64,000 bases of DNA, taken from contig KV748226.1 of the NCBI GenBank assembly GCA_001692895.1, positions 622,329 through 686,328 of the forward strand, written 5' to 3'. Below, piece by piece: positions 1 through 10,339 of this stretch (positions are counted from its first letter, which is position 1; each line of letters starts with the position of its first letter). Below the pieces are notes generated by a model that did not search any database, was not told where the DNA came from, and saw only the letters and a program-made list of their open reading frames with translations. A program made the position numbers and the translations under genes. This stretch comes from Cenococcum geophilum 1.58 (taxonomy: Eukaryota > Ascomycota > Dothideomycetes > Gloniales > Gloniaceae).

Positions 1-2960
1 CTAGCCTCCTACGGGGCGTAGTATATAGCAGCTACTACTGGCTTTAAGAACCTTACCCCTTAGCTAGGCTCTAACCCTTAGTGCACCTAGTAGGTAGGCA
101 GGATTACACCCTAGCCAGAAAGACTGCTACGTGGCTTAAGAGAACGGATGCGCGTGTTAGTATATTAATAGACGGAACCGTTCGCCTCTAGGGCGGCACG
201 CCGGTAAAATATACTTAAGGAGTAAATAGGAGTTACTTAGGCGGGAGAGGTTTTGGCCCGGCCTTGACCGTAGAGGTAGTGACGCCTAAAGGTAGGAATA
301 AGCCACTGAAAACTGGGGTAGAGGCCTAGATAAGCAGGTATATCGAACTCTACTATATTATAGCTAATATATAACTACCTAAGAAAAAGGCAGGGCGCCT
401 AGCAGAAGACCTATACCTACTACCCCTACGAAGAGCAGGAGAATCACAGGCTATAAACGACAACAATAAGAAGGCAAAGATCCTTATAGAAAGGTTCTTC
501 CCCTAACCGGCTCTAGCAGACCTTAGTGATATTATAGGCGAAACACCGGTAACTCGCCTGTGGGTTAACAGCGATATAATAACAGAGGAAATAGCTAGAA
601 CTATTAGCCGCCTTTTAAATAATATAGTACTAGGACTAGATGGGATTCTAAATAAGGCCCTAAAAACCTATAGGCCACTTATAGTACCTTAGCTTACAGA
701 TATAGCTAAAGCATACTTTACTATAGGCTACTACCCATGACTCGGAAGATCTATAACGACGGTTATCCTACAAAAAGAAGGTAAAGCAGATTACTTAATC
801 ACAAGAAGCTACCGCCCTATTGCCTTAAAAAACACCCTTAGCAAGATCTTAAAAAGGGTAATAGCGGAACGCATAGCAGATATAGTAGAGGAACACGCCC
901 TACTACCACAAAGCTAAATAGGGGCAAGAAAGAACCGCTTAACACTATTAGCACTTACGCTACTCGCTACCACTATTAAATCTGCATAGGCGATGCGAAA
1001 GGACTTTGTAGTATTAATGCTTAGCCTAGATATTAGTGGTGCCTACAATAATATACCCTACGAGCGTCTCCTATATATCCTTAGGGTAAAGGGCTTCCTA
1101 GAATAGATTATATAATTTGTCTAAGGGTTTATAGGCTAGAAAGAAATATTATTAGTCTTTAGCAGATACCAGAGCCCCCCTATTATAGTTATAACAGGAA
1201 TATTATAAGGATTACCCCTCTCGCCTATTCTCTTCCTTTTCTTTATAAGCAACCTGCTTAACTTCTTTAAGAAAGGGGCGATCTAGGGGATAGGCTTTAT
1301 TAACGACATAAACCTAATTATATACGGGCTAATAGCCGCAGAGAATTACAGAACACTAGAGAAAGCCTATAACACTTATATAGAATAGGCAAAACATTAT
1401 AGAGTCTAATTCTTACTAGAGAAATACCAGCTAATCCATTTTATAAGAAAATATAACTAATCTATAGATCTCTAGCATATAATTCGCATCTAAGGCTTTA
1501 GGGGTTAACTAGTTTAGGGCCTAAGGGTACTAGGAGTATAGGTAAATAGTAAGCTCTAGTGGAGCGCATATGCGGCGTAAGCGGCCCGTAAAGGCTAAGT
1601 ATAGTTTATCGCTTTATCTAGGATTGTTAATTCTATATAGGGTCCATGCTTCTAGAGGTTATACCTACTATATACAGCAGTTGTCCGGCCAACTATAATA
1701 TATAGATCTAGTATTTAGGCCATTAGAGAAACTAAGAAGGGCCCCCCTAAATCACTCCTTAAACTACTTTAAAAGGTCTAGATAGCCTACCTCTAGAGTA
1801 TTATAGGCGGGTATAAGCNAACGGCNATAGCACTNCTTAAGAAGGAATCTAATATTCCCCCCCTATAGTTATATATTAAAGCCGCTATAATGCAAAGGAC
1901 GTAAAATAAACGTAACTCTAATGTTATAAAGTACATTAAGACACGCCTAAGTAAACTATAGAGGGACCCTAGGGTGCCCTATAGGAGAACAAACTAATAA
2001 CCCTAAAGTAGGGAAGAGATATTAGAGAAATAGGTAAAGAAAGTAGAAGAAGAATGGTATCGCTTTAGGGCCCAGGCCTATATAGAGAAGAAAGAAAGAC
2101 GTATAAGAGGTTAGCAAAGATAATAGTAAGACAGAGAAAGGAGCTAAAGTAGAACACGTAAGAACGCTAGGAAACTATCTACCGTAATGCAATACTGGTT
2201 GGACTAACGCTAGAGAGGTAAATGGGAGTTAAAGGTATAGAGGCTGACTTAGGCAAGATAAACCTAAGCTATAGTATAGTTAACGCTATAGGGGGTAAAT
2301 ACCTAAGGGCTTTAAGAAGGCCTAATAAAGGCAGAAAATATAATAGCAACACTCTTAAGAACAGGAATAATAGGACTAAAAGATTAGCTTTACTAGGTGG
2401 GAGTCCTAATAGGTAGCCCAAGATGCGAATATAGCTGGCTAAAACAGATACTAAAACACGTAATACTATTATACCCCCTACGCACTAATTAAGAAATAAT
2501 ACTCTTAATAGCTGGTATAGAGAACTATAATACACTGCTCTTAATATAAAAAGGCCTTAAGGCGGTTACCCAGTGGCTTATTAGTTAAAATATGCTAAAT
2601 TAGTTCTAGGTTACAAGGGAAATGGTAATAAAAGGTAAGGGGGCGAGCAGTAGGTGCCCCCTAGTAACTCTATAGTAGTAGAGTAATAGTTTATAATACT
2701 AGCGCGTCCGTAGGCTTATTACGGCAGCAGTGGTTCCTAAGGAGGTTAAATAGTAAGGTAGTAGAGCANTATAGGCGACTNNTAGGCGCTAAGTAGGCGA
2801 GTCNNAAAAGGCGGGGAGATGGATNANNGGGTTTTCTTATTTTTCTTAAATAGAGTTTTCTCCCTATATGTAAATAAGGAGTAGTCCGCGTGGGTCTAAT
2901 AGGGATCTAAATCGGACGTTAAGCAATAAATTATTATATAAAGCTTTAAGAGTAATAATT
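1..2960 (+). mobile_element. RIP-degraded non-LTR retrotransposon (LINE, Tad1/I-like), 5' end outside window
   Basis: The element enters from the left edge of the window and runs to an AT-rich tail. It carries a decayed ORF2 (next entry) and a 3' untranslated segment at about 2840-2940, part of which recurs in reverse orientation at about 16850-16940. That shared 3' end supports treating it as a repeat family. Stops fall mainly where Trp or Gln is expected, as RIP produces. Scattered N bases occur near 1818-1835 and 2769-2828. The 5' part (ORF1 and endonuclease) is not in the window. Confidence 0.88.
400..2820 (+). pseudogene. LINE reverse transcriptase ORF2 (dead)
   Basis: Conceptual translation read through stops shows a non-LTR reverse transcriptase: an ERFFP motif near 490, YRPIAL near 810, SLDISGAYNNIPYERLL near 1020-1065, GLPLSPILF near 1210, and the catalytic box as GFINDI near 1291-1308, where family members usually have F-A/V-D-D. 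One catalytic Asp is therefore Asn, an expected G-to-A product. Near 2410-2500 a C-terminal Cys/His zinc-finger-like segment ends in HV-LLYPLR. Many in-frame stops and frame changes make it non-functional. The family assignment rests on motif recognition, not a search. Confidence 0.85.
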
Positions 2961-2999
2961 TTAATATTTATTAATAAAGCATATATAAAATATAAAATA

Positions 3000-3210
3000 T
3001 ATTAAAATTATTAAAATTATTAAAATTATTAAAATTATTAAAATTATTAAAATTATTAAATTATACTTTTATATATGCTTATTAATATTAATAAAATATA
3101 TATATGCTTATTAAAATTATTAAATTATACTTTTATATATGCTTATTAATATTAATAAAATATATATATGCTTATTAAAATTATAAAAATTATACTTTTA
3201 TATATGCTTA
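3000..3210. repeat. AT-rich tandem repeats (9-bp unit, then 64-bp unit)
   Basis: From 3001 to 3060 a 9-bp unit ATTAAAATT repeats about six and a half times. From 3057 a 64-bp unit containing TTATACTTTTATATATGC is present twice, with a third partial copy up to about 3210. This lies directly downstream of the LINE 3' end and may have grown from its tail. Confidence 0.9.
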
Positions 3211-3215
3211 GTAAT

Positions 3216-4200
3216 CTTAGAGTTAGTACTTAGTAACTAAATACTAAAACTTAATTATAAATGCCGCATTTAGCAGCTAAAAGCTAGAAAATGCTAATAT
3301 GGCAAAAAAGTAAAATTAAACGCTGGTAAATTTTTTCCTAATGTTAGCGTATACTTCCTATTAACTATAATAAAATAAGTAAACTATGCTATTAAAATAC
3401 TAGTGCACATGCTAAGTATATACTTTCTTTATACTTTACTAATTATATTTTTACCTTAAAGAGACCTTACTTCCTTATAAATTGCATACACTACCCTTTA
3501 AAATATTACCATTATATTCTATTAAATAGGCTACGCTATAGTCTATGCGGTACGGAGGCAGCGGGCAAAAGTTCCTAGCCCCCCCCCTTGTATACGCTAG
3601 CCTTTAGTGGCTTAGTGTGGCGTAAGCAATGCTTGGCGCGCACCGCGGCGTTGCGGCGTATACTGCTCTCCCTTTAATACCATACTCTACAAGCTTTTAA
3701 AATCCATTAAATTCTTATTATATCCTACTGTATATAATAGGTAACTTATATAATATCTATATAAGGGCTTAGGCCCTTCTTATAAAGATTTATAGCAGTA
3801 TAAATACCGATATTTAAGCCGCTACCGGACGAGCTGGTATAGAAGATGGATTTTAGCTCTCTATAACGAGAGTTTAGATATATAACATTATAATAGCTAC
3901 CTAGTGTGGTGGTGAGGTATAGGGACTGCTTCTGCCCACTGCCTCGTCCACTACCTCGTCCACTACCCTCCTTCCTAATATGGAACGCCAAGAAAGTAAT
4001 TTTGTGGCGCTTTTGTGGCGCTTTTGTGGCGCAAGGGGCCAGGTACTTTTGGCCGCTGCCTCCGTATATACCTAGTATATACTTAATATACACACTATAT
4101 ATACCGCCAATCTATTTCTACTCACTAATAAATATATTCTTGTGTGCATGTATATACGATGCATATGCATCGCATATTCTATGCATGCAGTTGCTAAGGT
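3216..4200. other. AT-rich intergenic stretch with two short tandem repeats
   Basis: No convincing gene is seen. Two small tandem arrays occur: a 12-bp unit (CACTGCCTCGTC and variants, about three copies, 3937-3972) and an 11-bp unit TTTTGTGGCGC in three exact copies (4000-4032). Open frames on both strands across 3746-4202 are low-complexity readings of these repeats. Confidence 0.6.
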
Positions 4201-4937
4201 AAGTTGTGGCTACCGGTGCGCGTTCTGTATGGCTGGAAGTGTGGTACCGCCGACCTTTTTCCGGTGGCTCCATCGGTGACCACGTTCAACTTTTCCGAGA
4301 CCACGACCAGCTGTAACCCGATCGACACGCACTTACAACGAGATGTGACAAGGTGGTGTATTTTGGCTGTCTTAGCTCCCTTCAGCCTTGTAACTACAGC
4401 CCGGCCTTGTAACTACAGCCCGGCCTTGCTTACGAACCTTTTTCGCCCCAGTCCTTTGGCCGCGTTAAGCTAGATGCGGCCACTCTACCAAGGCTTATTT
4501 GCCTATCTTCTGATAACAGCCCCTCTCAAATGCCTGATCGTTGAAAAGGGCCCCAAGCCGCAGGTTACCATACTCGCTTACGGGTTGAAACAAATATGCA
4601 ATGTTGGCGTCATGATCGAGGCGCAGGCAATGCCATAGTTACACTACAGCCTGTTATGGTCACTAGCTGATACGTATTGCCAACGATCATTCGCGCAATG
4701 TGGTACTAATTTTATGCTCTCCAACTTAAGGTCCCATGCTTGGTCATTTGAGAAACCCCGCCTTTCCTTAACACGTAAGATATAAGGTAAAAGTATCTCG
4801 CTCTAACATCCTAGCCGCGATCCACTCAATTATTATTCCATACGCATCTCTTAGCGTCATACCTTTAAATTGGGTACCTGTTTGCTTTGGAGTCAGCCCA
4901 GCAAGCCAAAGCCTTCTCATACGTCTTTCTGCTTACG
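4201..4937 (+). other. Normal-composition region upstream of the membrane-protein gene
   Basis: Base composition changes sharply near 4200 from AT-rich RIP-type sequence to balanced sequence. A perfect 19-bp tandem duplication starting CCTTGTAACTACAGC lies at 4386-4423. The segment probably holds the promoter and 5' leader of the gene that follows. A TATAAGG string at 4791-4797 is a possible but weak TATA-like site. Additional 5' exons cannot be excluded. Confidence 0.5.
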
Positions 4938-6255
4938 ATGTCCACACAAGGGTCTGGCTTGTTCAACTGGAATATTCCGATCAGTTTACAATACTGTATC
5001 AACCACAATCAAGGGACTGTAAACCAGTGCAGTTTGAAAACGGTCACCACTCTGAAAGCTAACTATAATGTTATTCCGAAAGTGGTAAGTATCGTACTCA
5101 CCCATACTCAACCGTTCCTTTTCTCTGAGATTTAAGTTTCCGATGAGCCACATTGAGACAACTAGACTAATGCTGAATAGTGGTGGGGTGCTTTCCTCAT
5201 GACATCCTGGTCGACAGTTGTTATTTCGCTCACTCTGATAGGATTCGAAGTTGTCCTTTGGGGTCGACATTATCGGCTAAAAACCTGGCATTCTTCAAAA
5301 CAAGACCACACAAAGATCTGGCGTTCTATCCATGTGTTGGAGCGACTCATAAATGCCTTTTCGGACCAGCAGAGCGTTGCCGGCCTATCCCTTATCGTTG
5401 TTGCAGGGCATGACGGGTGTGAGATCTCAGCCTACGTGTATAATGTGGTCTGCTTCCTGATCGTCATGTCTTTAATTACCCACCTCAATGCTCTCACGAA
5501 TACTCGCAATTGGTTTGAGAGCGAATATACGGCACGCGGTATTGTCATGGGTGTCTTTAAGCTGCTTCCTATACTTGCAACAGTCATCATGGCTGGCATC
5601 ATGCTCGGCGCACGCAATAGTCCTAATTTTCCCGTCAATGCTAGTGAATATGTTAGGCTCAGCGCGTCTTGTTTCGAGAGCGTGAGCGAAGTGAACAAGA
5701 AGGAGATTGGCTTCGGTGGCTTTGCTCGCGGCAACTGGGCAAGCGCGGGATTTATCCAGTATATGATATTGATGGTTGACCTCTGTGTCGTCTCATTTTT
5801 ATTCACTTTAGCCCTTCTAAAGAAATTCAGACCTCGGCCTGAAGGTTTCCGAGAGATTTTAAGTCTTGGATTGAGGACTTTGTCCACACTCGCAACCACT
5901 GGCACTCTTGCCTGGCTGTCGTACGGATATATTGAGATGAGGAAGGCTGTGGAAAATGCCTCTTGGTTCGAACAAGAACCTGCGTCGAATCAGTTCTCAT
6001 ACTATAACGTCGTCACTTGGGCCTTGTTCGCATCTTCCGTGATCACTATTGTTAATGCCTTTGCTGGTAAGTTTGGCTTCGACTAAGTTCTAACTTGCCT
6101 TCACACTAATCTCCATCGCAGAGGTTTATAAAGAAGATCCGCGTGCTGGCGATGCTGCAGCGAATGGGGTTGCTAACGGAGTGACGTCTATATCTGAGAA
6201 ATTTGATAAAGCGGAGAAGGGGAGCCCGCCTGCTGACTTTCCGGATCTCATGTAA
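4938..6255 (+). CDS. Multi-pass integral membrane protein, unknown function (3 exons, about 388 aa)
   Basis: Proposed exons are 4938-5084, 5181-6066 and 6122-6255. Intron 1 (96 nt) runs GTAAGT...CTAAT...AG in phase 0. Intron 2 (55 nt) runs GTAAGT...CTAAC...GCAG in phase 1 and skips a TAA. The ATG at 4938 has A at -3 and is the first ATG in a frame open from 4869. The product has about seven hydrophobic segments at residues 50-76, 113-127, 133-152, 169-192, 237-262, 275-297 and 325-344. An Asn-rich, Cys-containing N-terminus precedes them, and a 44-residue charged tail, encoded by exon 3, ends in DFPDLM. There are no in-frame stops and codon use is normal, so it escaped RIP. An AATAAA at about 6361 could serve polyadenylation. 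I recognise it only as a generic fungal multi-TM protein. Exon structure is inferred from splice signals and reading frame. Confidence 0.78.
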
Positions 6256-6387
6256 TCTTGAATATTGCTTAAATATCGCAGGAGAGTCTAGGGCCGTTCT
6301 CTTATTCAATACTTTTAACATTTTCTTGTTTAGTTTTCTCGACTACCGTGCAGTAAATCTAATAAAATCTATCTTTCTTATAAAGAA

Positions 6388-6395
6388 CTCGCACT
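6388..6395. repeat. 8-bp target-site duplication of hAT element, left copy
   Basis: CTCGCACT here pairs with CTCGTACT at 9718-9725. The single difference is a C-to-T change. Eight-bp duplications are typical of the hAT superfamily. Confidence 0.75.
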
Positions 6396-9300
6396 CAGTG
6401 TGTTCGACAGGCAATCAATCGCAGGCAGGGACCCCCGGTTGCGATTGATTGGCCAAAATCCTGGTTGCGATTGATCGACTAATGAGAATTGGCTGATTAA
6501 TTGAAATGATTGCGATTAATTGCCAAGAATTACCCAATTGGGTAGTCCGTGATAGAGAATCTGGGTACTAGATATTTTTTTAGCAGAGCTTCGCCTTATA
6601 TAGTAAATGTACACTCTAAAAATAAGTCCTCCCTGTACTCCTTATTTATCCTCATTCTTTTCTAAATGCCCTTTATTTAACTAGCTCTTCTGAAGCTCCA
6701 GCGCCTTAATCGTCTCATTAGCTAGGCGGTTCCGGTCGTTAGTAATTACGTCGTCGGCAGAGCTAAACTCACGCTTGTACTTAGAGCTCATCGCCGGTAT
6801 AGAAAAGAGGTCCATTGCTATGCGATAGAGGATTGGATAGATGTGCTTAATACCTTACCAATAAGCCAGCGGGTTAACAATATATTGTTCAGCTTTAGTG
6901 GGGGTATCTTTAGTAAAGCGCTTAAGTTTAGATTTAAGTCTTTAACGCTTGCGAGCTCTATATTCACTAGTAAGCATACTATAAAAGTTAAAGCCTTCTT
7001 CGCCCGATAACGACGAATCTAAATTATAACGCTTTTTATGTATAAGCCGCTTAGGAGCAACCGGCTTATTATCCTCCTTATCCTCTAACTACGTATACTT
7101 CTCCTTATACTGCTTATATAACGCGGTAACGTCTTTCTTATATTATAATTGCCATATAGCCTTACTGGCCCACTCCTGTTTAAAGTAGTTAAACTTATAG
7201 GCTAGGTAGAGGACAATTGCTGCTCGGTAGATAGGTGTTTAGTTAGTAAGGCTGAAATATTTAATAAGCTTCGTGTATGCGCAATAAACTCCTACTTTAT
7301 AGTACTCTAAGTACTCCGCCGGCGACGCCTTAATCTTATTATTAGCTTGTTATAGGACCTTAAATATATAGTTTATGCTTTAAAGGACCTCCTAAACTGC
7401 ACTATAAGAGCCCTCAAAGCCTCTAGCGTTCGCGTTACCTTGTAGTTTATTAGTAAGAGTCTTAAAAGGCTTAAAAAGTCGCTTAAACTTCTTTAGCGTC
7501 TTAAAGTCCTCATTTATAAGAAAGTCCTACAAGAGATTGTACGCGTCTTTATCGGCAGGCTTAACCTAGCGGGTTTAGTAGAGTTTAATAAGGTTCCGAA
7601 GTTCAAGTACTATTAGACGTAAGAAGTTAGTAAAAGTCTGTTTTTAAGCAATTTAACGGCAAAAGGCTAAGCGTTATCGCTATTAAATTCCATCAAATCT
7701 ACTAGCGGAGGGGTAAGCTATAGGCTATATCTACGCGCGCTAAAGGTAGTTTAACAATATAATAAGGTGGTGGAGAATAGTAGAGGTTAAGCAGAATATT
7801 TGGCAACGACCAAACTCTATATAGAACCCCACCTAAAAGGAAGTAATTGCATTAGAATATACCTCTCTTAATTATTATATATACAGCGTTCTAGCGTACT
7901 CTACCGTCTTTTAAGAGTTCCAAATAGAAGACTTTCTTATTACCTTCCTTACAGTTAGTCTGGCAGTTCCGAAAGGCCATTTATCGCTAATTAGTTCGTC
8001 CAATATACACTATAATTGTCTTTACTCTGCTAATTGGCCCTATCTTGCTCTAGATTCGGAAGATATCATTAGCACCTGCACCAGTAATTTGCTTTTAAAG
8101 CTTGCTTACGCCTTTACTAAAGAGCGCGGCCTTAATAATAAGGTTAATAATATATCTAGCGCACCGAAGTTAAGCCTATTTTAGATCTATAGTTAGAAAT
8201 ATCGTTGTAATCGTTTCTATAAGCTTATTGTTATTTTTAGCGTTGTCCATTATAAAGGCGCCAATATTATCCTCTATATAATATTTTATAATCACGTCTA
8301 TAATTAATCGCGCGACATTAGAGCCGGTATAGGAGCCGATTAATTAAGGGAGGCCAATAAGGGCGGTAGAAAGGTTGCCTTTAGCAGCTAATTTAGGTAA
8401 GCGATAACTTATTAATATAGAAGTTAAACTTACTAATCCAGTAAGCAACAACGCCGATGTAATTGCACTTATTTCCTCCTATCCAAAGGTCGCTGCTAAT
8501 ATTAACCTTACTAATACTCTCCCTTAGAAGGCCTTTAATTGCAAGCCGTTGCTTAGGTAGAGCTTTAAGCACCCATTCGCTAATAGTGCCAGCTAAGGTA
8601 GTAGCTAAATAAGGTACAGTAAGTAGCTTTCTAAGCCGTAAGCTGTATACCTACCAAAAGGTTACATTATTAGCAATGATCCAATCTATATAGTTCTAAT
8701 TATATTTCTCGCTGTTAAATAGTATTTAAGAGTTCGCTGCTTTAGATTTAGTAGTAGGCTTTAGAGTTACGGTAACGGTAACTTTAAAAGGGCTGCCTGG
8801 TAAAGACGTTAATAATTTAACGTTTTCGCTATCTTATGTAATAATAATATTATGCCATTTTCTTATATGCCTTGCTGCTCTAGTAGTACTTTCTAATGGA
8901 TATACGCCCTCTTAGTATTGTTTAGAGATATAGCAGAGCTTGCAAACCCACTAGCGCCTGCCCTCTTTATCCTTAATATCTGCACCATGCCTATAGATTG
9001 ATGAGGGTGTAAAACTAGTATTAACGTGCCGCTTGTGCCTGGCTTGATAGTAAGGTTCTTTTAATAGGTTTAAATTATGGCGAAGCTTGTCCTACTTAAT
9101 CGTAAAGATATAAGAAGCTATAGCGTTGCCTAGTCGTGTATTTAATAGAGTTGGTTAAGGTAGAGTAGGTATTTTGGGCACCTTACTACCCTACAATTTA
9201 GGCGCGTCGTTAATTAGAATAGGGGAATTACGCGTTAACGGTGTCAAATTTGATAATAATAAAGACGGTGAGGGTAAGGGCGAGGTTTTAGGCCTTCGTT

Positions 9301-9717
9301 TGGCCCGTTAGAAGGGGTTAAGAGGCATAGTATTGGAGGTAGTTAAGGTAATAAAGGTTAGAAGATAATTAAGAAAACCTTATAGGGACAGGCGCAAGCA
9401 AATATAACTAATAAAACGCGTTCTAGTGGTAGACTACGCTAAACCTATTAATCTTAGCGTATTTAATTGCTGTATTCCTAAGTGATCTAATTAGATTAAT
9501 ACTGCACACCTTATTAAAATCATATACCTTAACACTAAAAGTCTATCACGAACCACCCCTCCGTTAGTAAGATTTTATATTAATCAATCACAGGCGCTTA
9601 ATGAGAATTCCTGGTTGCGATTAATTACTTGATGACAATTCCTGGTTGCAATTGATTGCTTATTAATCAATCAATCGCAGGCACGCTCGTCGAGCGGCTT
9701 GCCTGTCGAACACACTA
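6396..9717 (-). mobile_element. hAT-superfamily DNA transposon (3.3 kb, inactive)
   Basis: The ends are inverted repeats: CAGTGTGTTCGACAGGCAA at the left and the complement of TAGTGTGTTCGACAGGCAA at the right, matching at 18 of 19 positions and flanked by an 8-bp duplication. CAG/TAG termini fit hAT elements. Subterminal copies of GGTTGCGATTGATT-like motifs lie at about 6436, 6462, 9612 and 9642. A second, inner inverted pair (GGGTAGTCCGTGATAGA at 6540-6556, and 9542-9558 on the other strand) has no matching duplication, so the body could be one element with complex ends or one hAT inside a small relative. It sits just downstream of the membrane-protein gene. Confidence 0.85.
6690..9160 (-). 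pseudogene. hAT transposase (dead)
   Basis: On the minus strand, from N- to C-terminus: a BED-type zinc finger (W-V-C-K-L-C ... RHIRKWH) near 9000-8860; the RNase H-like core start VNISSDLWIGGN near 8500, matching the hAT S-x-DLW pattern; then GVVAYWI; and a C-terminal hATC dimerisation block near 6880-6690 with YRIAMDLFSIPAMSSKYKR, EFSSADD and NRLANETIKALEL. Stops and frame breaks are spread through it. The hATC part is the best preserved. The superfamily is clear; the closest family is not determined. Confidence 0.85.
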
Positions 9718-9834
9718 CTCGTACTTCTTAATTACTACTAGTATCTATTCTACTTACAATCTCTTTAAGACCTATTTAACGTGTTCCCCGTATTCCTACT
9801 CGCTTATTAAGCAGATAATAACGTCGTTAAGGTA

Positions 9835-10110
9835 TATGTATGGGTACTTTTGGTCCCTTACTCGGCTACATCCCGGAAGCTCTCAGGGGCTGCTAAGGCT
9901 AGCCTTCGGCTAGGCCTTGGCCACCCCTTATAAGCTCCTCGGGCTTGCAGCCTCCTTCCTCCCCCATCGGTTCGTCTCTCTGTACTCAGGCTATTGCCTA
10001 CCCTCATTATCATATCGTCCTCTTCCATCGACTCTCCTTGTGACTCATGCTCGGCTTACCTACCCCCTACCGTACACCCTGGCAATACTGCCTTACAGTA
10101 TACTATAATA
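9835..10110 (-). repeat. Dispersed repeat with TTCG hairpin, copy 1
   Basis: Read on the minus strand, this segment resembles 30665-30900 on the plus strand: similar stretches around GTAGGTAAGCCGAG, AGAGGACGAT, GGCTGCAAGCC and AGCTTATAAGG. Both copies carry a strong hairpin (GGCTAGCC-TTC-GGCTAGG type, about 9895-9918 here). This copy is less RIP-altered. Its element class is not identified; it could be an LTR or leader of a retrotransposon. The small ORFs over it are not convincing. Confidence 0.6.
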
Positions 10111-10339
10111 AATTTATTAAGGTATTCTCCTAATACGCTATTAATTTGCTTTCGGAACGTCGCTAGTACGTTTATAAGCCCGAATTATATAACTAATAGT
10201 TTATATAGTCTTTCCTTTAACTTAAAGGCTGCCTTCTATTCATTGCCTTCCTTAATTCTAATCTAATAGTATACCTATCTTAGATCTATAGACCTAAAGA
10301 AGATTAAAGCTATAGTAAGTTAGTAAGAACTAGAAAACG

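Noticed and set aside
3746..4202. Overlapping ORFs on both strands with Gly/Arg or Pro/Leu runs
   Set aside because: They are translations of 12-bp and 11-bp tandem repeats.
4204..4473. 89-codon open frame ahead of the membrane-protein gene
   Set aside because: It starts at TTG, crosses a 19-bp tandem duplication and shows no recognisable protein features.
5432..5905. 157-codon open frame on the minus strand
   Set aside because: It is the antisense of exon 2 of the membrane-protein gene, without its own motifs.
6540..9558. Inner inverted repeats as a separate nested transposon
   Set aside because: No target duplication was found at these ends, even allowing transitions, so it is kept as a possibility only.
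9895..9930. Possible Helitron 3' terminus (GC-rich hairpin)
   Set aside because: The sequence after the hairpin in the two copies does not keep a CTRR end, and similarity continues beyond it.
9656..10266. Three short plus-strand ORFs right of the hAT element
   Set aside because: They run across the transposon end and a dispersed repeat and have no domain signature.
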